Assembly (NCBI RefSeq): GCF_021502655.1 | Contig: NZ_JAKFFT010000004.1 | Coordinates: 558,001 to 622,000, forward strand | Direction: 5' to 3' | DNA: 64,000 nt | Source: Dyadobacter sp. CY347 | Lineage (GTDB): Bacteria > Bacteroidota > Bacteroidia > Cytophagales > Spirosomataceae | Shown: positions 8,330 to 16,460 of the stretch, piece by piece | Numbering within the stretch: the stretch's first letter is position 1 | Layout: every line of letters starts with the position of its first letter | The notes under the pieces: generated by a model | What the model saw: only the letters and a program-made list of their open reading frames with translations | What the model was told of the DNA's origin: nothing | Databases searched by the model: none | Program-made: the position numbers and the translations under genes

Positions 8330-9487
8330 ATGTTAGCAATGAATTATCGCGGACCTTACCGCGTAAGAGCAGACCGGAATAAGCCAATGCCTGAGATTGA
8401 GCATTCCAGTGACGCAATCGTGCGGGTTACCCGCTCCTGTATTTGCGGCTCAGACCTGCATTTATATCATGGATTGGTGCCCGACACACGGATCGGGACA
8501 ACCTTTGGCCATGAATTCATCGGCGTCGTTGAAGAAGTGGGCGACGCAGTACAGAACCTGAAAGTAGGTGATTCAGTCCTCGTTCCCTTTAACATTGCCT
8601 GCGGAAAATGTGTTTTTTGCCAGCAGGGCTTATATGGAAACTGCCACGAGTCCAATCCACAGGCAACTGCGGTGGGCGGGATCTTCGGTTACTCGCATAC
8701 GGCGGGCGGTTTTGATGGTGGGCAAGCGGAGTATGTCCGCGTTCCCTATGCAGACTTTGGCCCAACGCTCATCCCGGATGACATGGACCATGACGACGCG
8801 GTGCTTCTGACCGACGTAGTGCCCACAGGTTATCAGGCTGCTGAAATGGGTGGGATCAAACCCGGTGATACAGTTGTGATATTCGGTGCAGGTCCAATCG
8901 GGATCATGGCAGCGAAATCGGCATGGCTGTTTGGTGCAGGCAGGGTGATAGTCATTGATCACATTGAATACAGGTTGGAATTTGTAAAACAATATGCGCA
9001 ATGCGAAGCGTATAACTTCCGCTCACTGGAAGATCCTGTGCTTTTTATCAAGAAAACAACCGACTGGATCGGAGCCGATGTGTGTATCGATGCTGTGGGT
9101 TGCGAAGCGGCAGGAGATGCCTTGCAGACCATTACAGGACGTAAGTTAATGCTCCAGGCTGGTTCTGCTACCGCTTTGCACTGGGCAATTAATTCAGTGA
9201 AAAAAGGCGGGATTGTTTCCATTGTGGGCGTGTATGGTCCTACGGGCAACCTGATCCCGATCGGTAATGTGGTAAACAAAGGAATCACGATCAGGGCCAA
9301 TCAGGCGTCTGTGAAACGGTTACTTCCAAGGCTGATCGAGCACGTGCAGGCTGGACGCCTCGATCCGAAAGGGATCATTACCCACCGGATTCCGATGGAA
9401 GAAGTAGGAGATGCCTACCACATTTTCTCAGCGAAACTTGATAATTGTATTAAAACAGTTCTTATCCCACCATCAGCCAGAAAATAA
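8330..9487 (+). CDS. Zinc-dependent alcohol dehydrogenase, formaldehyde dehydrogenase-like
   Basis: A 385-residue medium-chain dehydrogenase. Catalytic zinc ligands appear in CGSD (Cys39) and GHE (His61, Glu62). Structural zinc is bound by Cys91, Cys94, Cys97 and Cys105 in the CGKCVFC segment. The Rossmann loop is VVIFGAGPIGIMAAKSA (about residues 183-199). The long insertion after the structural zinc and the phrase DDAVLLTDVVPTGYQAAEMG place it near glutathione-independent formaldehyde dehydrogenase and threonine dehydrogenase-like enzymes. It should oxidise an alcohol or aldehyde hydrate with NAD(P). A purine-rich AAGGAAA lies just before the ATG. The next gene starts 7 bp after its stop, so the two form an operon. 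Substrate unknown. Confidence 0.88.
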   Translation: MLAMNYRGPYRVRADRNKPMPEIEHSSDAIVRVTRSCICGSDLHLYHGLVPDTRIGTTFGHEFIGVVEEVGDAVQNLKVGDSVLVPFNIACGKCVFCQQGLYGNCHESNPQATAVGGIFGYSHTAGGFDGGQAEYVRVPYADFGPTLIPDDMDHDDAVLLTDVVPTGYQAAEMGGIKPGDTVVIFGAGPIGIMAAKSAWLFGAGRVIVIDHIEYRLEFVKQYAQCEAYNFRSLEDPVLFIKKTTDWIGADVCIDAVGCEAAGDALQTITGRKLMLQAGSATALHWAINSVKKGGIVSIVGVYGPTGNLIPIGNVVNKGITIRANQASVKRLLPRLIEHVQAGRLDPKGIITHRIPMEEVGDAYHIFSAKLDNCIKTVLIPPSARK

Positions 9488-9494
9488 GCTCGAT

Positions 9495-9989
9495 ATGAAA
9501 AAGACAGCAAGTGATTACAGCCACATTAACGGATGGGGCATTGATGCGGACCCGCTGGACGTGCCAAACTATCCGATCAAGAAACGGAACGAAAACGACA
9601 ACAAAGGAATGGTCTGGGAGCGCCCGGCACAGCAACCCGCGTTGGTTGAAGTACTACATTCCAACGAACGCCCGGGACTGACAGCCGTATTCGGCACACC
9701 CAATCCGCCGACAGGCCTTAGCGGGCAGTTGCGGCGCTTTGCATTCAGATACAGCGAATCCACCTGGACACACTGGCTGGCGCTATTGGTAGCCGACCGG
9801 ATCAACATGATGGAAGGAATAGGTGAAGATCTGAAAAACGGTCACATACCGGACCTTATCGCCGAGCACGGATTGAAATCCGAGCTGAAATTCAACAAAA
9901 TAGGATTGGCAAAAAAGGTGCTTACCGGCGCAGCAGTCATTACGGTGGCCGTTCTGCTGATGAAGTCGCGCTCGCGGGACGACGACTGA
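9495..9989 (+). CDS. Conserved hypothetical protein, co-operonic with the zinc dehydrogenase
   Basis: A 164-residue protein starting at ATG 9495; the frame is open upstream, but that part overlaps the dehydrogenase gene. The N-terminus is polar (HINGWGIDADPLDVPNYPIK), the middle has RYSESTWTHWLALLVADRINMMEG, and one hydrophobic helix near the C-terminus (VLTGAAVITVAVLLM) is followed by an Arg/Asp tail. This looks like a tail-anchored or peripheral protein. It lies 7 bp after the dehydrogenase stop codon and is followed by a hairpin terminator, so it is almost certainly co-expressed with it. I do not know a function; a partner or membrane-tethering role is speculation. Confidence 0.75.
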   Translation: MKKTASDYSHINGWGIDADPLDVPNYPIKKRNENDNKGMVWERPAQQPALVEVLHSNERPGLTAVFGTPNPPTGLSGQLRRFAFRYSESTWTHWLALLVADRINMMEGIGEDLKNGHIPDLIAEHGLKSELKFNKIGLAKKVLTGAAVITVAVLLMKSRSRDDD

Positions 9990-10011
9990 CCAGCTCATAT
10001 TTTTCAAATTT

Positions 10012-10048
10012 AAAAAAGATCCGCACTGACAGCAGGCGGGTCTTTTTT
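10012..10048 (+). terminator. Rho-independent terminator after the dehydrogenase operon
   Basis: The arm AAAAAAGATCCGC (10012-10024) pairs with GCGGGTCTTTTTT (10036-10048) with a single G-T mismatch, around an 11-nt loop. The right arm ends in a run of six T, giving a classic intrinsic terminator 22 bp after the hypothetical gene's stop codon. Confidence 0.85.
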
Positions 10049-10118
10049 CATGACCAATCTTGTCTGGCACAATTCTTATTAAATGGGAGTTTTTTTTTCA
10101 ATTCGACACCTTTATCCT

Positions 10119-11276
10119 ATGACCAGCAGACTTCATAAAGACCTACTATGTTTTTCCCACCTCAGGTGGGACTTCGTGTTTCAGCGTCCTCAACATTTAA
10201 TGACACGCTTTGCCCAAAACGGGAATGTGTATTACCTGGAAGAGCCATTTTTTGATGCTCCCAACGGCGCATATCTTGAAATCAATCAAAAACTCTCGAG
10301 ACTATGGGTTTGCGTGCCGCATCTTCCGGCCGGCTGCACCCAGGAGCAGACCAATGCGCAGATTAAAATGCTTCTGGAATCGTTCTTCGAGGAGCGTGAT
10401 TGTTCGGATTTTGTATTTTGGTATTACACACCTGTTGCCTTCGAATTTTCAAGAACATTTACACCGGGCTTAATCGTTTACGATTGCATGGACGAGCTGT
10501 CGGCATTCAAGTTTGCGCCGCCCCGTCTGAAATTTGTGGAACAGCAGCTTCTGGCCAAGGCCGATGTTGTGTTCACAGGTGGGGTAAGTTTGTACGAAGC
10601 CAAAAAGGCTGCCCATCACAACATTCATCCATTCCCAAGCAGCATTGATAAGGAACATTTCCAGGCAGCCAGAAAACAGTTAGCTGAGCCCACGGACCAG
10701 GCGTCTGTACAAGGCATAAAACTTGGTTTTTATGGCGTGATCGATGAGCGTTTTGATCAGCAGCTGATCCGGGAAATTGCCCGCAAACGGCCAGACTGGC
10801 ATTTGATGCTGATCGGGCCTGTTGTAAAGATCGATATGGCTGAATTGCCTGTTGCAGAGAACATTCATTACTTAGGAAGCAAAACTTACCAGGAGCTGCC
10901 ATACTATCTGTCTGGTTGGAATGTAGCCTTGATTCCGTTCCTGCTCAATGAATCCACCCGTTTTATCAGTCCGACCAAAACTCCGGAATATCTGGCTGCG
11001 GGCAAGCCTGTGGTGTCTACGGCCATCCGTGATGTGGTATTTCCTTATGCAAAATCAGGGCTGGTGAGTATCGGACATGATGCAGATACTTTTATTACTG
11101 CTATTGAGCATGAGCTTACCAATCAGGAGAACGCACAATGGCTGCGGGCCGTGGACGAGTATCTTGCCGACAAATCCTGGGAACACACTTTTAGCGCTAT
11201 GCAGCGCTTAATGCTTTCGGTTAAAAAGCAGGAAACGCCGGTTGTGCTGACAAGAGAGCTCAAAAGTGCGAGTTAG
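10119..11276 (+). CDS. Glycosyltransferase, GT4/GT-B type
   Basis: A 385-residue cytosolic GT-B enzyme. The N-terminal domain starts DLLCFSHLRWDFVFQRPQHL, a recurrent opening in a group of bacterial glycosyltransferases often found next to UDP-galactopyranose mutase genes. The C-terminal donor domain has KLGFYGVIDERFD, WHLMLIGPVVKI and the donor-loop segment SPTKTPEYLAAGKPVVST, where Glu of the E-x-LA motif binds the nucleotide sugar. An in-frame ATG at 10083 would add 12 residues, but the family homology begins just after 10119. It is the first gene of a three-gene plus-strand unit with GH2 and GH1-like genes (spacings 57 and 36 bp). Donor and acceptor are unknown. Confidence 0.85.
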   Translation: MTSRLHKDLLCFSHLRWDFVFQRPQHLMTRFAQNGNVYYLEEPFFDAPNGAYLEINQKLSRLWVCVPHLPAGCTQEQTNAQIKMLLESFFEERDCSDFVFWYYTPVAFEFSRTFTPGLIVYDCMDELSAFKFAPPRLKFVEQQLLAKADVVFTGGVSLYEAKKAAHHNIHPFPSSIDKEHFQAARKQLAEPTDQASVQGIKLGFYGVIDERFDQQLIREIARKRPDWHLMLIGPVVKIDMAELPVAENIHYLGSKTYQELPYYLSGWNVALIPFLLNESTRFISPTKTPEYLAAGKPVVSTAIRDVVFPYAKSGLVSIGHDADTFITAIEHELTNQENAQWLRAVDEYLADKSWEHTFSAMQRLMLSVKKQETPVVLTRELKSAS

Positions 11277-11333
11277 CATAAGAGCGGTTCAGCATGAACG
11301 AACAATACGGAGGCGGAATTCAAAATAAAAGCC

Positions 11334-13169
11334 ATGCAAAACCATACAAATTACGGCTCTTCTAAAAGCCGGGAAGCGAATGTCGAGGAAACTACTTTTC
11401 AGGACGATCTGCCGCGTGCGGTGCTCCGGCCCAATGAATATGTGCTGCTCGACGGTGAGTGGAAATTTGCAGTAGACCCGAACGATCAGGGGATCATTGA
11501 AAACTGGTATATCCGGCACGACTTTTCCCAAACCGCGCAATGGCCCGGGAGTGTAGAGCAGCATTTGGCTGCATCCCAGCTTGATAACGCTTCCTGGAAA
11601 GATAAAATCGTAGTCTGGTACGAACGTGATTTCAAACTCTCCGACGAAGCCCTGGCCGAGCACGATACAGATAGCATTTTGCAGCTGACTTTTGGCGCTT
11701 GCGGCTATGAAACGCAGGTTTGGCTGAACGGCCATCTTTTATCGACCATTGAAGGTGAACAAGTCCATATGGGCGAATACACTTCATTCTCATACGAACT
11801 GGAAGTGCTCAGGCCGGTCAATAAGCTTACCGTTCGTGTTGCGAGCAGTATGGATGCTGATATTCCGAGAGGCAAGCAGGAATCTCACGTTTACAAACGT
11901 GGCGGGATCTGGTACCAGACATTTACCGGCGCAGTCCGTAGTATATGGATTGAAAGAGTAGAGCGGAACCGGTTGCGGTCACGCGTAGGCGTGGTGAGCA
12001 TTATAGAGGATAATCTGGTGCGGTTCACACTGACAACGCGTATTCACGACCCGGGACGATATAAGATCAAATTACTGGTTTTTGGCGCTGAGGAGGGCAA
12101 ATACGACAAGCTTGTGGCCGAAGATGAATTTGAGCTGGTGCTCGAAGCCGGCCAGAAAGCGCAGCGGCTCGTCCTGGACGTGCCCGATGCTTTGCTATGG
12201 TCGCCTGAAACGCCAAACCAATATAGGCTGGTGGCGCAGCTGATTGACGACCAGGGTGCCATTTCTGAAATTGAGACAAAATTCGGGCTAAGGAAATTTG
12301 AAGCCCGGGGCAGCCGCCTTTATCTCAATAATCTGCCGGTTTACCTGGACGGCATTCTTTACCAGCCTGGAAATGCAAGTTATGATCAGATCAAAAAGCA
12401 TTTGATCGCCATGAAAGAGCTGGGATGCAATCTGGTCAGGATCCACATTGCCGGTGTGGACCCGCGTATCTATAAGCTTGCCGACAAGATCGGGATGCTG
12501 TTATGGGTCGAAGTTCCGAGCCCGCACCAGTCCACTCAGAAAAGCCGGGATAACCACCGCGCCGAGCTCATGCGGATGCTTGCATTGATCGGGACGCATC
12601 CTTCCGTTGTGATCTGGAGCCTTTATAACGAAGATTGGGGAGCTCAGGACATTGCCTTGAATGCGGATACACGCCAGTACATCATTAATATGTATCATTT
12701 CATGCAAATTGCCTATCCGCAATTTTTAGTGGTTGATAATGATGGCTGGCAGCATATTTCTTTCGAAGGAAGATTGAAATCCGATCTGCTGACGGCTCAT
12801 TTGTACACACCGGACCTTGAACACTGGAAATGGATGCTCGATGAGTTAACAGCCGGGAATCTCAACTCGGTTGCAGCCTTTCCGCTTGTCGTTGGCGATC
12901 CGTTTTTTTACAGAAAACAAGTGCCGCTGATCGTGAGTGAATGGGGAGGTTTTGGATTTGAAAATTACGGCGGACCGGTGGATGACTCAGCGCGGGCCAG
13001 CCAGATTGCCCTTTTTAAGAAAGAGCTAAGAAAACGGTCTTTTTCGGGAGACGTTTATACACAAGCTACCAACATTGAAGACGAGCGCAACGGACTGATT
13101 GACTTTGAAACCGGCGAACTGACTGTTCCAGCCGGATTACTGACTTCCTCACCCGATCCGGAGCAATAG
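11334..13169 (+). CDS. Glycoside hydrolase family 2 enzyme, cytosolic
   Basis: A 611-residue protein with the GH2 layout: jelly-roll sugar-binding domain (about residues 20-200, LDGEWKFAVDPNDQG), Ig-like domain (200-320) and TIM barrel (320-600). The acid/base Glu433 is in LYNEDWG and the nucleophile Glu536 is in IVSEWGG, so both catalytic residues are present. GH2 enzymes are retaining beta-galactosidases, glucuronidases or mannosidases. No signal peptide is visible (start MQNHTNYGSSKSREA), which is unusual for a Bacteroidota GH2 and fits its place between glycosyltransferases rather than in a SusCD locus. It may trim or transglycosylate an intracellular glycoside; that role is inferred. Confidence 0.85.
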   Translation: MQNHTNYGSSKSREANVEETTFQDDLPRAVLRPNEYVLLDGEWKFAVDPNDQGIIENWYIRHDFSQTAQWPGSVEQHLAASQLDNASWKDKIVVWYERDFKLSDEALAEHDTDSILQLTFGACGYETQVWLNGHLLSTIEGEQVHMGEYTSFSYELEVLRPVNKLTVRVASSMDADIPRGKQESHVYKRGGIWYQTFTGAVRSIWIERVERNRLRSRVGVVSIIEDNLVRFTLTTRIHDPGRYKIKLLVFGAEEGKYDKLVAEDEFELVLEAGQKAQRLVLDVPDALLWSPETPNQYRLVAQLIDDQGAISEIETKFGLRKFEARGSRLYLNNLPVYLDGILYQPGNASYDQIKKHLIAMKELGCNLVRIHIAGVDPRIYKLADKIGMLLWVEVPSPHQSTQKSRDNHRAELMRMLALIGTHPSVVIWSLYNEDWGAQDIALNADTRQYIINMYHFMQIAYPQFLVVDNDGWQHISFEGRLKSDLLTAHLYTPDLEHWKWMLDELTAGNLNSVAAFPLVVGDPFFYRKQVPLIVSEWGGFGFENYGGPVDDSARASQIALFKKELRKRSFSGDVYTQATNIEDERNGLIDFETGELTVPAGLLTSSPDPEQ

Positions 13170-13205
13170 CATTGCATCCGTAAAGATTAAAACCAGAAGA
13201 AAGAA

Positions 13206-14489
13206 ATGCTGAGTGAAAATAATATAATAACTGCATCAAAAGAGGCTTTTGAAAACCCATTTAAAACATTTTGGATGGGAGGTTTTGAATGCACAGATCA
13301 GCTGAACAACAGCGGCGAACGGGTGGACCTGCTCGAAATGACCGGCCACCTGGACCTGGTGCGGGAAGACTATGCACGCATTTCTTTACTCGGGATTTCA
13401 ACGGTGCGCGAAGGCATCCGCTGGACCGTCGTTGAGCCGGCGCCCTATCAGTATGATTTCAGTCCTGTTCTGGAAATGATGCATGCTGCTAACGAGCACG
13501 ATGTGCAGCAGATCTGGGACATTTGCCATTTTGGTTACCCGGATGATCTGAGCCCTTTTCATCCGAAATTCACTCCTCGTTTTGTAGCATTATGCGAAGC
13601 ATTTGTGGATTTTTATATCAAAAATAATCCTGGAAAGGAATTATTTGTAACACCGATAAATGAAGTGAGCTTTATTTCATGGCTCGGTGGGGAAGTGGCC
13701 GGGACGGTGCCTTACTGTACAAAAAATGGCTGGGAATTGAAGTATGCATTAATGCGCGCATACATTGCAGGCGCAAAAGCCATGAAGCAGCGAAGCGAGC
13801 TCGTCAGGATTGTGACTACGGAGCCGCTCGTGAATATGGTGCCTGATTTTGACCCGGAATTGGAAGACCTTGCCGCGGCCGCCGCGCAGAACGAACAGCA
13901 ATTTCAGTCCGTTGATATGCTGTGCGGACGGATATGTCCCGAACTTGGGGGCAGCGAGGATCTGGTAGATGTGATCGGTTTCAATTTTTACTACAATAAC
14001 CAATGGATCATCGGAGGATACCAGTTCCTGGGCTGGAACGATCTCGTGCCCGATCCCCGCTGGAAACCGTTAGCAGATCTTTTGCAAGCCGGTTATGAGC
14101 GCTATAACAAGCCGATCATCATATCCGAAACCAGTCACCCCAAAGAAGACAGGCCGCTATGGATCAATATGATCGCGGCGGAATGTGCGGACGTGATCAA
14201 CCGCGGCGTTCCGTTGTTCGGCGTGTGTTTGTATCCTATCATAGACCGTCCCGATTGGGACCAGCTTCATATCTGGCATCATTCAGGGCTTTGGGACACG
14301 GATTTTACCAGTAAGCACAGCAGGGTTTTGCATGAAGAGTCAAAAAACGCGCTTATGGCTGCGCAAATGCGCATTTCAAAAGCGCTGGAAGCAAATACAA
14401 AGCCCGCCGCTCAACGGAATGGCGAAGTTATCGAGGATTTGTCCTACCAAACGAACGACTTCGATCCGGAAGGTTTATCTTATCATTAA
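13206..14489 (+). CDS. GH1-like family glycosidase, cytosolic
   Basis: A 427-residue TIM-barrel protein. The N-terminal strand FWMGGFECTDQ resembles the beta-1 strand of family 1 enzymes. TPINEVSF (Glu153) fits the acid/base position and IIISETSH (Glu308) the nucleophile position, so both clan GH-A catalytic Glu are in place. The C-terminal half contains WDQLHIWHHSGLWD. No signal peptide is visible. It is the third gene of the GT-GH2-GH1-like unit and ends 1 bp before the convergent GT9 gene, with no terminator visible between them. It is probably a beta-glycosidase acting on a product of the same island. Sequence is divergent enough that assignment to GH1 rather than another GH-A family is tentative. 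Confidence 0.75.
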   Translation: MLSENNIITASKEAFENPFKTFWMGGFECTDQLNNSGERVDLLEMTGHLDLVREDYARISLLGISTVREGIRWTVVEPAPYQYDFSPVLEMMHAANEHDVQQIWDICHFGYPDDLSPFHPKFTPRFVALCEAFVDFYIKNNPGKELFVTPINEVSFISWLGGEVAGTVPYCTKNGWELKYALMRAYIAGAKAMKQRSELVRIVTTEPLVNMVPDFDPELEDLAAAAAQNEQQFQSVDMLCGRICPELGGSEDLVDVIGFNFYYNNQWIIGGYQFLGWNDLVPDPRWKPLADLLQAGYERYNKPIIISETSHPKEDRPLWINMIAAECADVINRGVPLFGVCLYPIIDRPDWDQLHIWHHSGLWDTDFTSKHSRVLHEESKNALMAAQMRISKALEANTKPAAQRNGEVIEDLSYQTNDFDPEGLSYH

Positions 14490-14490
14490 A

Positions 14491-15483
14491 TTAATGTGCG
14501 GGATTGCTATCCAGCAGGGTTTCCAGCGCCAGACGGACCTTTTCAAAAGATGTATCCTTGGTCCAGTCGATTGTACAATGCAGTGATTTGTTCAGCGGCC
14601 CCCAGCGTTCAGGCTCTCCGTCCATACTGATGACAATGCTGCGGGTGCGCGTGGCAGCAGCAATGTGCGACACCCCGGTACAATTGCTGATCAGTAAATC
14701 TGCTCCGTGGATCAGCGCAGCAATTTCACCTAAACCCGTTTTCCCCGTAAGGTCAACAGCAGGATATTTCATTAGTGCAATCACTTGTGCAGTAATGGGT
14801 GCCTCATCTTTTGTGCCGGTAATAATGATGTGATAGCCCTGTTGAGCGCAATGGTCGGCCAGGAGGGCAAAATGCGCAGGAGGCCATTGCCGCCACGCAC
14901 CGCGTGACCCTGGATGCACACATATGTAATGTCCATCAGGCAGCGAAACGGACTGTTGCAAATGTTCGCTTTCCGACGCTGAGATCGGAAATTCCAGTTC
15001 GGTGCCTTTTGAAGGAATTCCCAGATTTTCGAGCATCCTGAGATGTTTTTCAATTTCTGAAATGCCATTGGGATATTCCAGGAACAAAGCTTTATTCCTG
15101 TAATTGCCTGCACTATGAAACCCCGCGACTGGTCCGGCGTTCAGATTTTCGAGCATTTCGTTTACAATGTTTCCGTTTCCCTGCATTTGTAGGATCAGGT
15201 GAAATTGCTCCGCTTGCATTTGCCCACTAAAAGCGTCCCAGGCTGCCTGGTCAAATGGTTGTTCCGATAAACCGTGATAGCCGGGAAAGTGAATGAAACG
15301 GTCGACATACCTGGCAAACCGTTCGCAAAAAGATGCGGCCCACGGCAATCCCAGCAATGTTATCTCCGCATCCGGATAACTATTCCGCAGCGCCCGCAAT
15401 GCCGGAACCGTGCAGAGCATATCACCCAGTTGCAATGCCCTGAATATGGCGATCTTATGTGTTGAATCAGGAGAAAATTTCAT
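14491..15483 (-). CDS. Glycosyltransferase family 9 (heptosyltransferase-like)
   Basis: A 330-residue GT-B protein. The N-terminus IAIFRALQLGDMLCTVPALRALRNSYPDAEI is the ADP-heptose:LPS heptosyltransferase signature. The C-terminal donor domain has ICVHPGSRGAWRQWP and LISNCTGVSHIAAA, the latter matching the D-(S/T)G-x-x-H nucleotide-sugar site but with Asn-Cys in place of Asp-Ser. The family transfers heptose or related sugars in the cytosol. Its start overlaps the GT2 stop by 4 nt (ATGA), so it is the last gene of a carbamoyltransferase-GT2-GT9 operon. Because no LPS core genes surround it, the acceptor may be something other than lipid A core. Confidence 0.88.
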   Translation of the reverse strand: MKFSPDSTHKIAIFRALQLGDMLCTVPALRALRNSYPDAEITLLGLPWAASFCERFARYVDRFIHFPGYHGLSEQPFDQAAWDAFSGQMQAEQFHLILQMQGNGNIVNEMLENLNAGPVAGFHSAGNYRNKALFLEYPNGISEIEKHLRMLENLGIPSKGTELEFPISASESEHLQQSVSLPDGHYICVHPGSRGAWRQWPPAHFALLADHCAQQGYHIIITGTKDEAPITAQVIALMKYPAVDLTGKTGLGEIAALIHGADLLISNCTGVSHIAAATRTRSIVISMDGEPERWGPLNKSLHCTIDWTKDTSFEKVRLALETLLDSNPAH

Positions 15484-16460
15484 AGGAAAAAGACTTTATA
15501 ACGCAGCGCCCCGCGCAATGTCCAATATACGGAAAGGTAGGGGATCAGGAGTGAAGTAATGATCATTTCCAGCCGGTGCGACCAACTTACATCGGTTCCT
15601 TTCAGCCGTTTCAAAATAAAACGCGTTACTGAAATAAGCCACACTGCCAGTCCGATGACCAGGACCCATTTTGCTTCCAGAAGCACTCCAAGCAAAACAA
15701 CAATGGTTGCTAATATGATCGTATAGTAATTCCAGACCGGCCCGCTGGCGATTCTGGCCCTGTACAGGTCGGGATGCTTTTTAAACAGCAGTGCATTAAA
15801 CATACTTTTTTGCTGATCACGAATGCTCGATCCCCAACCAGCTTCGCGTACAGGATGGCAAACCGGCGCTTCCTGAACCCTGATGATGGGTATTTTATTT
15901 TTCAAAAATTTGAATTGCAGGTCCGAATCTTCACGCCAGGCTGCCGGAAATGATTCGTCAAACCCATTAACCTGCTCCAATGCGGCCCGCGTACAAGCGC
16001 AATTGGCCGTAATAAACTCAGCCGTAGATAAATGCGAGACATTCTTTTGATAATCCGTCGGCCGCTCCGGAACCGGAACTTCAACGCGGCCTGTGAATGC
16101 AACCACCTGTTCATTTTGATTTTGGTAACATTGCCAGAATCCTTCCAGCCAGTCCGGCGCGGGAATGCAGTCGTCATCCGTAAATGCGATCAGCGGACTA
16201 ATGCTGCTTTTCCAGCCGAAGTTCCTGGCCGCAGCCGGGCCGCTTTTTTGTTCCAGCGGAAAAAATGAGATCTGTAAATGCGGGTACTCAGCCCGGATAC
16301 GCTCAACAAGCAGGCTTGTCGCCGGATCGGGCCCGTCCGAAACAACAATAACCCCGAAGGAAAAGCCCCGGCACTTTTGCAGGGCAATTGCTTCGAGGCA
16401 TTTTCGCAAAAGTGTCGGACGCCGGTAAGTTGGGATCACTACACTAACAGGGTCTGCCAT
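15480..16460 (-). CDS. Glycosyltransferase family 2 with C-terminal membrane helices
   Basis: A 326-residue GT-A enzyme. VSVVIPTYRRPTLLRKCLEAI opens the nucleotide-binding fold; VVSDGPD and AFTDDDCIP (DxD motif) bind the nucleotide sugar and metal. WREDSDLQFKF supplies the acidic residues expected for the catalytic base. Two or three hydrophobic segments near the C-terminus (NYYTIILATIVVLLGVLL and WVLVIGLAVWLISVT) anchor it to the inner membrane. Its start codon shares one base with the carbamoyltransferase stop (TAATG), and its stop overlaps the GT9 start, so all three are translationally coupled. It probably adds a sugar to a lipid-linked or membrane-proximal acceptor; the sugar is unknown. 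Confidence 0.88.
   Translation of the reverse strand: MADPVSVVIPTYRRPTLLRKCLEAIALQKCRGFSFGVIVVSDGPDPATSLLVERIRAEYPHLQISFFPLEQKSGPAAARNFGWKSSISPLIAFTDDDCIPAPDWLEGFWQCYQNQNEQVVAFTGRVEVPVPERPTDYQKNVSHLSTAEFITANCACTRAALEQVNGFDESFPAAWREDSDLQFKFLKNKIPIIRVQEAPVCHPVREAGWGSSIRDQQKSMFNALLFKKHPDLYRARIASGPVWNYYTIILATIVVLLGVLLEAKWVLVIGLAVWLISVTRFILKRLKGTDVSWSHRLEMIITSLLIPYLSVYWTLRGALRYKVFFL

Noticed and set aside
10083..10121. Upstream start for the first glycosyltransferase
   Set aside because: Adds 12 residues with no family similarity; the homologous N-terminus begins just after ATG 10119.
11289..11735. 148-codon minus-strand frame
   Set aside because: Lies within the GH2 sugar-binding domain, antisense, and lacks family character.
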